From: Corella eumyota
Lineage: Eukaryota > Chordata > Ascidiacea > Phlebobranchia > Corellidae
Assembly (NCBI GenBank): GCA_963082875.1
Contig: OY720100.1
Span: 16,702,591-16,766,590 of the forward strand
Length of the DNA: 64,000 bases
Direction of reading: 5' to 3'
The first letter of the stretch is position 1. Each line of letters opens with the position of its first letter. The position numbers and the translations under genes were made by a program. Shown here piece after piece: positions 12,001-21,298 of the stretch. The notes below the pieces were generated by a model, which worked only from the letters and a program-made list of their open reading frames with translations, had not been told where the DNA came from and ran no database searches.

Positions 12001-14785
12001 ATAAACTTAACAATGACCTTAAAAAAGCTTGGAGAAATGAGTTATTGGTTTTGTATAAATAGACATGAAACTTACTTTTAAACAAATACCCAAGCTTTAA
12101 AAATGTCTTAACAATGGTTTATTTTTTAAGAAAGATGATAAAAATATACACATTGTTTTTAGTTTACTTGTAAGAAAAGATAATATTAATATTTTTGTAT
12201 AAATTGACATGAAACTCACTTTTAAAACTATATATACCAAAGCTTTAAAAACATCATGTATATAGTTTTTATACTAAGAAAGAAAGTAAATAAATACAAT
12301 GTTTTTGTGTTGAAAAAAAATGTAAAAAATTATGTTTTCAAAACAAAAAATTTTAACAAACAGATTCCATTACAAAAACATAGACAAAAAAGCCAGACAG
12401 AATAATTATCGTTCACCTGATCATCTACAGTTCTGTTGGTTGCATGACTGACATCAAAACAGAGAATAAATCCGTCTATCACCAACTTTCCGTCAGGCAT
12501 CGGTTTCATTTCAAAATCTGACTCAATTGCGAGTTGATCTGTGCAAATATACATCATCTTCTCAGCTGATGAAATCTGGAAAAAAATACATTTTATTTAT
12601 TAGATCAAAAATGTTAAAAAAAGTACCTTATTATTTTAGACAATAGCGCAGTAAAAAAATATATGATTGATCATTATTTAGTATTTGTTTAAAATACTTT
12701 AGTAGAAAATAAACTATATTAGTTCAAAAGAAACATAGTTTTTAGCCAAATTCAAAAGTAATGACATAATTTGAATTGTAAAGCGTTATTAAATTATATT
12801 CATAAAATATTAATAATTTTATAACATATTACATTTACTTTAAGGCACAAAAATATCTCTAAAATCGATTTAATTCTAATAATAAAATAAATTGGTTTGT
12901 TTTGATATAAAAGATGACTTGCTTATTTACTCTCTAAGTTATGACTCATCAGTAATCAGTTATTAAATTACAACCAACAGACATGTCTACAGATAGCTAT
13001 TATTACATCATAATAAACAATATTAAATTCCATTTCACAATACTGGCATAAAAATCTTTAACATTTTTTACAAATAAATTAACTTGAAATTTTGAAAACC
13101 AAAAAATATTTTAAAGTAAACAAAAAAGGTTTTTATATAAATTTAATGAATAAAAAGCAAAATATAGTTAATCAAAAAAAATGTATATAATTTAAATGAA
13201 AGTAATATAAAAGATATATATCTGACAAATAAATAATAGAACACATCTTATCAAGACAAAATTTTATTTAAATTTCTATGAACTCTTATTATTAAACAAA
13301 AGGGGATTTATTTTACAATAAAGCAAATAAAATTTATGACTCAAGGACCGACAGTTTATATTACAGTGAAACAGATTTTATATCAAAATTTGATGCCTTT
13401 GTTTAACCTGGATGATTTCATTTTATACTAATAAGACCAGACTTAAAAAAATGTTTTAGAAGCAGTGCTATTTCCAAATATGGAATTGAGTTTACGCTTA
13501 ATTTATCCTAGGTCTATATTTAAAAACACTTTAAATTTAACAAGATTTTAAACCCTGATAATGCAGAAGAAAGTTTAAACAAATAAAAACAGAAAAATAT
13601 AAATTATGCAAAAAACAATTTTTAAAATTAGGATTCCACATATTTTTAATAAAATCTTATATATATAATACCCATAATTTTAAGTTTTATAATTTCGACG
13701 AATTTAAAAGTTAAAATTTGATTTTTTTACCAATATAAATATATCAAGTCAGCGATAAAAATTCTTTAGCAATTAATAACAAAAAACACATTAAATTTCA
13801 CCTTAGTTGTGGCACATCTTTTACAGTAAAGTTGGTTAGATGAGGACCTATGCGCCTGATATGATTGATCATCAATAAATTCCGTTTGCTCAATTACATT
13901 AAACTTGTAATCCAATCCATTATCGTCCTGTATTGGAGCAAATATTTGAATACGGTAATTAATGTTTAATTTATTTTGTTAGGTACGGCAATTGATAAAG
14001 CCACTGTATTTTAAAATAAAAATGATTACCAGAATTTCATATTTTAACCACCTAAAATTCATGCATTTTTTTCATTTTATTTATTTATTTTGTGTTATTG
14101 ATAATTTTGCATATATATATATATAAAATATACAGTTCTATATTTTGAATAATTAAACTGTTAAACTGCAAATTACACTACAACTTGATATAAATTTTTA
14201 TAAATATAAAATAATGAAATTTTTTTTTTGTTTTTAAAAACTTTAAATTAAACAAATGTTGTTACCTGTTTATTAACTTCACCCCAGTATAGAAAATGGT
14301 CGTTATTTACAACCCTTCCTCCAAAATCCGACTGACTTAAAACTGAAGTATGATCAGGATAATAATTATCTTGTTCTTCTCTGACAAAGCGGTTGCATAA
14401 ACATGATTTTCCAGCACCTATTGTCCCTTTAATCTGTAAAAAAATAAGTCATAATTTTGTTTATTATTATTCAGGATTGAAAACTATATATAAAAAAAGT
14501 AGTAACTAAGAATTTTACTATTTATACATAATTATAACATTTTGTATTAAAAGCACATTTAAAATAAACTTAATTTCATATATATAATATTAAATATTGA
14601 AGCAGTGAATCATTTAAAAAAATAAAACAAAAATATTTAATATGTATATATAAGTGTTATAAATCCAGTTTTAAAAAAAACAATAAAATTTGATTATAAT
14701 GGCAAAATATTAAACTTACCTGTTCAGTGCCTGCTAGACCGACCACAGCAATATTAAAAACGGCTTTACGTTTATCTTTAGCCAT
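1..14785 (-). CDS. ARHGAP35/ARHGAP5: p190-type Rho GTPase-activating protein, 3' end outside window
   Basis: Multi-domain signalling protein expected to inactivate Rho at the cell cortex. Exons 5'->3': 14785-14720, 14433-14266, 13927-13802, 12575-12417, 11914-11666, 10793-10622, 9592-9400, 8865-8643, 7116-7009, 6629-6493, 5991-5721, 5384-5224, 4786-4666, 3695-3431, 3140-2869, 2502-2255, 707-626 and 25-1 (cut by the window). All junctions are GT-AG and keep one frame, giving about 1,015 residues. Residues 1-256 form the N-terminal GTPase-like domain: P-loop GTIGAGKS at 25-32, TKCD at 196-199, and HTSVL and [17 protein letters not shown] blocks typical of p190. FF-domain sequence follows (about 257-540), then the first pseudo-GTPase region opening with [19 protein letters not shown] (about 605-624) and a second such region to about 980. 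The RhoGAP domain has not been reached. The start is the first ATG before the conserved GTPase core. I cannot tell whether it is the single ancestor of ARHGAP35 and ARHGAP5. Confidence 0.95.
376..613 (-). repeat. SINE-A copy in p190 intron 17
   Basis: TTTTTATCCTCAATGTAGGA (tail complement), TACTCCGACCCAGTCTCGAG, GGGGATTGAACCCACAACCT (B-box complement) and CACTACACCACG (A-box complement), in the intron between exons 707-626 and 25-1. Confidence 0.8.
1310..1480 (-). repeat. R3 dispersed repeat in p190 intron 16
   Basis: It has ATTTATGTCCAATTTATATG, AAACGGCTGTTTGTAGTGCG, CAGGTAAATTATCGCAGTTA and CATATTACAACAATTTAAAT. It is followed at once by the poly(T) and SINE-A at 1505. Confidence 0.65.
1483..1788 (-). 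repeat. SINE-A copy in p190 intron 16, with A-tail
   Basis: A run of T at 1483-1500 (the poly(A) tail on the minus strand) precedes TATCTTTATCCTCGATGTGG. The B-box complement TTGGGATTGAACCCACAACC and A-box complement CACTACACCACGCTGCCGGT follow. It inserted next to an R3 copy. Confidence 0.85.
2562..2715 (-). repeat. R3 dispersed repeat in p190 intron 15
   Basis: It has TTTATGTCCAATTTATAAGC, TGTTGTTTGTGGTGCACTAG and CATATTATAACAATTAAAAT, followed by GCTGATCGTAGGC. Confidence 0.65.
3185..3292 (+). repeat. R3 fragment in p190 intron 14
   Basis: Forward partial copy: AGTATGGTCACAACTTCTAA, ATGCACCACAAACGGCAGTT and TTCTGGGCCTACAG. Confidence 0.55.
3745..4602 (+). repeat. SINE-A copy split by an internal minisatellite
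   Basis: The SINE head and body run to about 3908 (CTTCTAAGCCAGCACTTAAT and GCGGAATATCGGGCAATTTT). The tail resumes at about 4517 (CAACTCAAGACTGGGTCGGG) and ends CACATCGAGGATAAAAAATA. About 600 bp of minisatellite lie between, at the position where other copies read AATATCCCAAACTGCC. It lies in p190 intron 13. Confidence 0.8.
3905..4516 (+). repeat. Minisatellite of 23 units (~27 bp) inside a SINE
   Basis: Each unit is ATCCT, then one of two linked variants (AAACTACC or GAACTCCC), then a run of 9-11 A and TAAT. Two units (20 and 22) are mixed (GAACTACC). The array encodes a spurious GYYFFFGS-type open frame on the minus strand that is not a gene. Confidence 0.9.
5437..5615. repeat. R3 fragment abutting a SINE-A fragment
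   Basis: Forward R3 (CGTAACTTGCGACCAATATT, GCGCATCACAAACAGCAGTT) runs to about 5537. It is joined to a minus-strand SINE-A piece (ACCGTTTATAGCGGCTTGCT, GTGGAGATTAAACCCACGAC) to about 5615, in p190 intron 11. Confidence 0.6.
6665..6870 (-). repeat. R3 dispersed repeat in p190 intron 9
   Basis: It has ATGTATGTCCAAATTATAGG, CTGCCATTTGTGGTGCACCA and ATAAACATATTAGTTACAAG. Confidence 0.6.
10185..10400 (-). repeat. Diverged SINE-B with a small tandem duplication
   Basis: A ~48-bp unit (TATTTTTATTGGGTAAGGGT, GTGCTTTTGTAATG) occurs twice at 10185-10280. It continues into a SINE-B-like body with AAGTGTGGCATCAGTGCTAC and GACACCATGACCAGAATATC. In p190 intron 6. Confidence 0.5.
10475..10570 (-). repeat. 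R3 fragment in p190 intron 6
   Basis: ACTGCTGTTTGTGGTGCACG and CACAAATATTTGTTGCAACT with ATATTATGACAATCAATTTA. Confidence 0.55.
11010..11168 (-). repeat. SINE-B copy in p190 intron 5
   Basis: GTGTGCTGCTGTGACATGTT, CAAGTGCAAATAGTGTGACA and the B-box complement CAGTTCGAACCTGAAACCTT. Confidence 0.6.
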
Positions 14786-15806
14786 TTAAACAAATTTTCA
14801 AAATTGTCTAAACGTAAAAATATAATTTAACTAAAGGTTAAACAGTGTTTTGCACCTAAGTCATTTAAATATGTATTAACTTAAATTTAAAACAGGTTTT
14901 ACAAATTTTAAAACGATATATTCAAGATAAAATCTGTCTGTCTCTTCGTTACGTAACACGATCGTTTTTAGGTAAATTTAACAAACAAGATAATGTCGCA
15001 ATTCAAAATAAACTACCAGAACTACAATAATATATTTAGTAATATGTCGTAACTCTTTTTTACTGATAAATATTACACAATACTAGCTTAAACACATCTT
15101 AGTACAACACAAAATTACAAGAATATCTAAATATAGTTTTTTGCACTGAAACCATTGCAACAAGAGTACGAAAAAAAATGTCATCAGAAGGCAAGGTGCG
15201 CCATCAGCAATAATGTGCGTGGTGTTTATCCTCAATTTTTCTCTTATAAAAACTAAATTACAGTAATTTGCAGTCCCAAAAAATAAAAGTTGCTAATAAA
15301 TAAATACAATTATAAAATTAATAATATGTTAAAACAATCTTGTTATGTTATTTGTTTAAAAAGTTGTTGTTAAAAATTGTGCTATACACTGTATTTGGAA
15401 CTAACCATTAAAAATGTGTATATTTATAACTAAATAATCAATATTTACAACAATTTTTTAAATAAAAATAATAAATAAACTCAAACAATTAGTTTATCTA
15501 TGTTTAAATCTAAAAACTTTTATAAAAAACTATTTTGTTTATAACTGATAAGTAATTACCAACAAATTAAAGTAGTTACCGTGTTTACCTTTTGAAAAGG
15601 GTCACATGACAAAACAAATTTGTTTTTGTTTCCATTTATGCTTTGTCATTTGATTTTAAACCTAAAGGAAGACAGTACTTAGTAAGCAACTGTTAAAATT
15701 GACATTAAAATAGTCGGTTTTTTTTATATTAAATAAACAAAACAATTAACATAATTATCATTTAACATTAGTACCTTAATTTTTGTAGGTATCCGTTGAA
15801 ATAAAA
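14786..15806. promoter_or_regulatory. Divergent intergenic region between p190 RhoGAP and cathepsin C
   Basis: This 1,021-bp spacer separates two head-to-head genes and should hold both promoters and 5' UTRs. On the minus strand an acceptor-like tract (complement of 14798-14815, ending TTTACGTTTAG) lies just upstream of the p190 start. On the plus strand TTTTTGTAG ends at 15788, 18 bp before the cathepsin C ATG. I see no TATA box I would defend in such AT-rich DNA, and no other gene. Confidence 0.5.
15779..15806 (+). promoter_or_regulatory. Candidate spliced-leader acceptor before cathepsin C
   Basis: A pyrimidine-rich tract ending TTTTTGTAG|G at 15788 lies 18 bp before the start codon, with no obvious upstream donor exon. 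Tunicates trans-splice a short leader onto many mRNAs, so this may be the leader acceptor; it could equally be an ordinary acceptor of a 5' UTR intron. Confidence 0.35.
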
Positions 15807-18800
15807 ATGAAGTTGTTTTTGGTTTTATCGGTAATTTTGATCCAAAGTTTGCAGCTTGTAGTATCTGATACTCCGGCAAATTGCACTCATGATGATTTGA
15901 TTGGAACTTGGCATTTTTATTTATCTGCAGGAGGCCATGACAGGACTCTTGACTGTTCAAATCCTGGTAATATAAAGAGGTTTTATAACATTTTTAAAGA
16001 CATTTTTGCCTTTTTAGAAGCGTTAAATAATACATAAAAATTCAATGTTGTTTAACTTGTTTGGGTAGCTAATTACTATTTTATGTGATCTTTAATTTAA
16101 TTTTATATTTCCGGGTTTTAAATTTAAACTAATTTTTTCACAGGTGCAGTAGCTCATGTTATTCCAATCACATTATCGGGAGACAACAAAGCTGTGATGA
16201 ATGTTGATGGAGCTGTTGGAACTTTTAATCTTGTCTACAATCAGGTTAAAGGCACTATTTTAATATGTAAAATGTTTGGAATTCTGTACCAGGCTTTAAG
16301 AAACCAGCAGCGTGGTGTAGTATTTAAAACAGTTGACTTTAAAACATGAGGTTCTTGGTTTGATACCCAATACTTTCATGCTGTTGCACCCTTAAGTAAG
16401 GTGCTATAAATTGTATAGATTCTGCTGAGCCAACACTTAGTCTGAAGTTTAATTATCAAGAAATTATAATCTATAATAAACTGTCAAAGGTAACTTGAGA
16501 CTGGGTCTAAGTAACTGATGTTACTCTATGTTTAGATTAAGAAGGTGGCCTTTACACATCAAGGGTAAATAAATACAAACAAATTTATATGTATGTATTT
16601 TAAAATTTATTTTACAGGGATTTGAAGTAGAGATTGCTCACCGGAAGTTATTTGCTTTCTTTGAATATCAATCCAAAAGTGCACAACAATCAGAATACTG
16701 GTGTAATAGAACAATGTATGGTTGGTCTCATGATGTATTAGGAAATGATTGGGCATGTTATATTGCTGTTAAACAACCTAAATCCAACTCTTATGTGAAC
16801 CCAAACTGGAATGGAATAGTGGTGGAAAAACCTAAAGCAAAGTAACAAAACTTGAGCTTTGAAAACTGATAGAAAACTACAAAAATTTATATAAATAAAT
16901 TGAATTATTAAAATAAAAACTTTTAAAATTTTAAACCCCTTCTGGGTTACAATATTTCAATGTGTTTGTTTTAAGTCTTGTTTTTTTAATAATAAATCAA
17001 TTTTTTAGATATGAGAAAATTCTAAATGAGAAATACACAGTTGACAAAAGTTTTGTAGATGAAATTAACCGAGCTCAAAGTTCCTGGAAAGCTGAATATT
17101 ACCCGGAACTTCAACAACTTACAAACCTCCAAGTTCTCAGAAGATCGGGGTTCGGAAATGGACCAATTAACAGGTCAGCATATAAATAAAATGCTATAAT
17201 CTACATAATCATAGCAGTTTTGTTTATAGTTTTGTTATAACCCAAACAATAAAATTGTTATTAAAATATTGATACCGGTATTATTATAATTTTAGTAAAC
17301 TTATAAATTTTTGGAAATTCCATTTTAATTGGTATTTTGACTGGCCATTATTAACCAATATGTTATTCTAACAGGCCTAAAAAGAAGGTTGACAATATGG
17401 CTCGCTTGACAGCAACTTATATTGAAAGTAGATTGCCTGAAACTTTTGATTGGAGGAATATGAACGGAGTCAATTATGTTTCACCAATCAGAAATCAAGT
17501 AAAAAAAGATTCACCTAAGTATTTCTCACAAAAAACTAAATGTTTATAAATTATAATAAAGCAGGCTTACCAACCAATGCTATAGTAATTTTTGTGGTAA
17601 AGTTACACAAGTTAGCCTATAATTTAACTAAATATATAAAGTGAATAATAATAAACACAATAATTGTCCATAATTTTAACTTATTTTCACTATAGGGGAG
17701 TTGTGGTAGTTGTTATGCTTTTGCATCAATGGCAATGTTGGAAGCAAGAATTAGAATTCAAACCAACAACACTCAACAACCAGTGTTCTCACCACAAGAG
17801 GTCGTATCATGCAGTCAATATGCTCAAGGTATCAACTCGTTCTTGTTCAATAGTGTGGTCTAGCGGTCATGACATATGATTAAAAGCCAAAAGGTTTCAG
17901 ATTTAAGCCACATTATTTGCCCTTAAGCCCAGTGTTAACAGATAGCTTAAACACATCACAATAGCAAACCCTTACCTTATAAAATATAAAACCTTTCACT
18001 TTAAGGTGGTATATACAAAAAATGGTTTTTAATAATGTTTAATGTTTTATATATGCAAATAACACTTTGTCTGTTTCGGACAATGACAAGTTATACACTT
18101 AATCAAACAAAGGGCAAGCCATTTAAAAACTTAACAAAACCACAGATAATGTCATATCAAACCCTTAAGACAAATAAAAAATAATATTTACAACAAAATA
18201 GAAATAAAGCCATGTTGCTAATATGTTATTTTATTTACTCTTGTTTAGCCTGTGAGGGTGGATTCCCATTCCTAATAGCTGGTAAATATGCTCAAGACTT
18301 TGGTGTGGTAGAAGAACACTGCTACCCTTACATGGGCAGAGATACGACAACCTGTGACCCAGATATAAAGAATTGTAAACGACATTATGTGGCTAAGTAT
18401 GAATATGTTGGTGGTTATTATGGGGCTTGTAGTGAACAAAAAATGATGGAGGATTTAATCGCATTTGGACCACTAGCTGTTGCTATAGAGGTAACTGAAT
18501 AAAATGTTAATTTTTTGTCTGGTAGTGTGATATACCGGTCATGACATCAAATTACGAGCCAATAGGTTTAGGGTTTGAGCAGCACCAATGCCACACTTTT
18601 TCCCTTGAACCAAGCGCTTATAAATAGCCTAAACACCCTTTACAATATTTTTTACCAAAAAAGCAACCAGCAATTTGTCATACTAGTTTTAGGTCAAGTT
18701 CCTTAAAGTCTAGAGTTCTAGTTAGGACAATGCCTTATTTTTCAATTAAGCCTATTGTTTATTAATAGCTAACATCCTTATAAAAATTAAATGTTGTCTC

Positions 18801-19856
18801 AATTAAATATTAAAAAATATTCAACAATTTGTTTTGGTAAAGTGCTTAAATTAAGGCCAGAAATTTTGAAAAACTATTATCATTAAATGCTTTTATTGGT
18901 AATCACTTTTGCAAAGTTAAAAGTGCAACTCAAAAAGTAAATAAAACTCATAAACAAGATAAATAAAAAGGCTACAAAACGAGTCATGTGCTTTTCTGTT
19001 AACTTAGCAAATTTTGAACAATACAATTCCCCTGTTTATGACATCACATGATGTTAATAAACCTAATGGTAGTGGTGATAAATTTGTGATTACAATGTGT
19101 TTAAAAGAAATCGTTATTTAACAATAAATTAAAAACAAGTTTTATTAGTAATTAACCAGTAATAAATTAACAAATTTTTTTTTTTGTACTTTTTAAATTA
19201 TATTTATAACCTGATTACCAATAATGTAAATGTTAAGTGCCATGATGATAAAAAAATGAAAATAAACCTTTATCCTCGATGTGGAAAAGTCGAATGCGCG
19301 ACTTAAACATAGATTAACAACAGATACTCTGACCCAGTCTCGAGTTGCCTTTGTTAGTTTGGGATATTATAAATTATAATTGTCCAATAATTATGCTGCT
19401 GATTAAGTCTTGGCTAAGCAGGAGTTTATATTGTTTATAGTGCCTTACTCAAGGGCGCTACAGCATGAGATCAGTAGGGATTGAACCCACGACCTCATGT
19501 AGTGTAGCAAGTGGTCTGACTACTACACCACGCTGCCAGTTTTAAGCCAACATTTTATATTTTAGGTCTATAGTGACTTCCAAGCTTACAAGTCTGGAAT
19601 CTACCACCATGTTACCTCAGTCCCCGACCCAGTCACAACCCAAGATGGGTTTAACCCCTTTGAGTTAACCAACCATGCTGTGTTAGTAGTGGGGTACGGT
19701 GCTGACCCCAAGTCAGGGGAGAAGTACTGGATTGTGAAGAACAGCTGGGGTGAGGATTGGGGTGAAAATGGGTTTGTTAAGATTAAAAAGGGGGTTGATG
19801 AGATTGCGATTGAAAGTTTGGCGCAACAAAGTATTCCAATCCCAGATTTGCAATAA
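15807..19856 (+). CDS. CTSC: Cathepsin C (dipeptidyl peptidase 1)
   Basis: Lysosomal papain-family peptidase that removes N-terminal dipeptides. Exons: 15807-15966, 16144-16244, 16618-16841, 17009-17173, 17375-17498, 17696-17828, 18249-18490 and 19566-19856; all GT-AG, 479 residues (human about 463). A signal peptide (1-20) is followed by [17 protein letters not shown], the start of the exclusion domain, whose first Asp (D21) defines dipeptidyl activity in this family. The peptidase domain has Gln258, catalytic Cys264 in GSCGSCYAF, His420 in [12 protein letters not shown] and Asn442 in VKNSWG, so it looks active. [18 protein letters not shown] matches the family closely. An apparent stop at the end of exon 3 is intronic: the donor is GCAAA|GTAACA. 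SINE copies sit in introns 2, 6 and 7. A poly(A) signal AATAAA lies at 20004-20009. Confidence 0.97.
16303..16574 (+). repeat. SINE-A copy in cathepsin C intron 2
   Basis: CAGCAGCGTGGTGTAGTATT (A box), TTCTTGGTTTGATACCCAAT (B box) and CTTGAGACTGGGTCTAAGTA. Most of intron 2 is this element. Confidence 0.75.
17848..17985 (+). repeat. SINE-B copy in cathepsin C intron 6
   Basis: TAGTGTGGTCTAGCGGTCAT (A box), CCAAAAGGTTTCAGATTTAA (B-box region) and CCCTTAAGCCCAGTGTTAAC. Confidence 0.65.
18520..18645 (+). repeat. SINE-B copy in cathepsin C intron 7
   Basis: TAGTGTGATATACCGGTCAT (A box), CCAATAGGTTTAGGGTTTGA (B box), CACCAATGCCACACTTTTTC and CCCTTGAACCAAGCGCTTAT. Confidence 0.65.
19266..19541 (-). 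repeat. SINE-A copy in cathepsin C intron 7
   Basis: CTTTATCCTCGATGTGGAAA, CTCTGACCCAGTCTCGAGTT, TAGGGATTGAACCCACGACC and CTACTACACCACGCTGCCAG. It ends only about 25 bp before the last exon of cathepsin C. Confidence 0.8.
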
Positions 19857-20620
19857 GTTAAATTTAATTTTTACTCGTTAAAAAATGCAAAAATTATTAT
19901 TTGAAGTTAAATCTTTTTTAAAATCAATTTATGGATTACAATTAGTTATTTCTGTTAATTAGTTTAAATATTATTTTATGTATTAAGGATTAAAGTTAAA
20001 TACAATAAAGTTTAAAAATCTATGCGAAAAATTATTAAGTTAATTTTTTTTTGAATAAATCCATGAATAAATTGATTACTATCATTAATTAATTAATTAG
20101 TTTAATTATTTTTTTATGTCTTAAAGATTAAAAATTAATTCAATCAAATTTAAGTGTATTTTGCAATAATTGTTTTCGTCGCGCTTAAGATTCAATTAAA
20201 TTGATTTAAAATTAAAGTAAAAAATATCAAAATAAAAAGTCAAAATTTAGGCCCAAATTTAAACTGCTGCATTATTTTAATAACACCTTTATATTCGTTA
20301 TATCTTCCTTTTATAATTACATATATAACCTCAATATAACACAAGTTATTCAATTATTCTTTTGAATTCACTGTCTTTTCGTTAGTTCAAAATAATGTTA
20401 AATTTGCAAATTTAAAACCTATTTCAAGTTATTTTTGTGCCTTTTTTGTTAGATTTGATTTTGAAGTAATAAATAAATTCATCATTAAATATGTTGTGGT
20501 TGAAATTAGTTAATTATTACATCATTAATAGACAGCAAAGCAAAATTGGGTAAATGTTAAAGATAATGTATTGTTAATATATTTTAGTATTTTAGAATTT
20601 TAAGGTATAAAAAAAAAATT

Positions 20621-20832
20621 TTTAAGCATATTTTTCGAATAACTTTTAAAAAGGGTAACAATTGGAACCAAACCCCAAACCTTGGGTTCAGGATATATAC
20701 CTCGAAACAAAGTACAAAAAAATAATTTTTAAACATATTTTTGAAAAACTTTTAAAAAAGGGCAACAATTGGAATCAAACCCCAAACCTTTGGTTCAAAA
20801 AATATACCTTGGAACAAAAATAACAAAACAGC
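20621..20832. repeat. Two tandem copies of a ~112-bp unit
   Basis: Two adjacent copies share a core reading TTTTAAAAAGGG(T/C)AACAATTGGAA(C/T)CAAACCCCAAACCTT(T/G)GGTTCA. The CAAACCCCAAACC segment resembles a degenerate tRNA-type B box in the opposite orientation, so the unit may derive from a decayed SINE. Confidence 0.6.
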
Positions 20833-21243
20833 AATGTGCCTAGATTAACAAAAGAAACGAAAGGTATATAAAACAAACAACAAAATAAAATTTTTGGTTG
20901 AAATTGAGGATAAACGGAATATTAAATAAAATCGTAACAATACGCCTGAGTAAGAAAATTCCCCATTGTGAATAATCTGGGAAAACAATCACCATTGTGT
21001 TACTCAATATCCCATTGTCTTAATTACTTTTAATTGTTAGTTCGATAATAGCTATTGTTATGCTATTTTGAATAATGGTTTGAAGTTATGGTGTGCAAAA
21101 ACGAATTTAAAAGTGTCAGAAAGTCAGAAAAAAACAAAAAAAATGCAGAAAATCAAATGTTGTTCATATTTTAATCATGTACAACTTAAAAACTACGTAA
21201 AAATGCATACAACTAGCTCAAAAAATATGCCTAAAGTCGTATA

Positions 21244-21298
21244 ATTTTTTTGTTTTTAGATGGTTTTTTTAAAGTAATGCCCCAGTAAATATTAAAAC
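21244..21298 (+). promoter_or_regulatory. Candidate spliced-leader or 5' UTR acceptor of the Rab gene
   Basis: TTTTTTTGTTTTTAG ends at 21259, 39 bp before the start codon. It has a strong pyrimidine tract and no visible partner donor close upstream. It may be a trans-splice acceptor or the end of a 5' UTR intron. Confidence 0.35.

Larger units (their letters stand above)
19857..21298. other. Intergenic spacer with a two-copy tandem repeat
   Basis: This spacer between cathepsin C and the Rab gene holds the cathepsin C 3' UTR and the Rab 5' flank. The one clear structure is a direct duplication at about 20621-20832, described separately. No further coding exon is supported. Confidence 0.5.

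Noticed and set aside
16842-16850. Apparent stop codon ending cathepsin C exon 3
   Set aside because: GTAACA is a splice donor. Joining GCAAA to the exon at 17009 continues the conserved cathepsin C sequence in frame, so there is no truncation.
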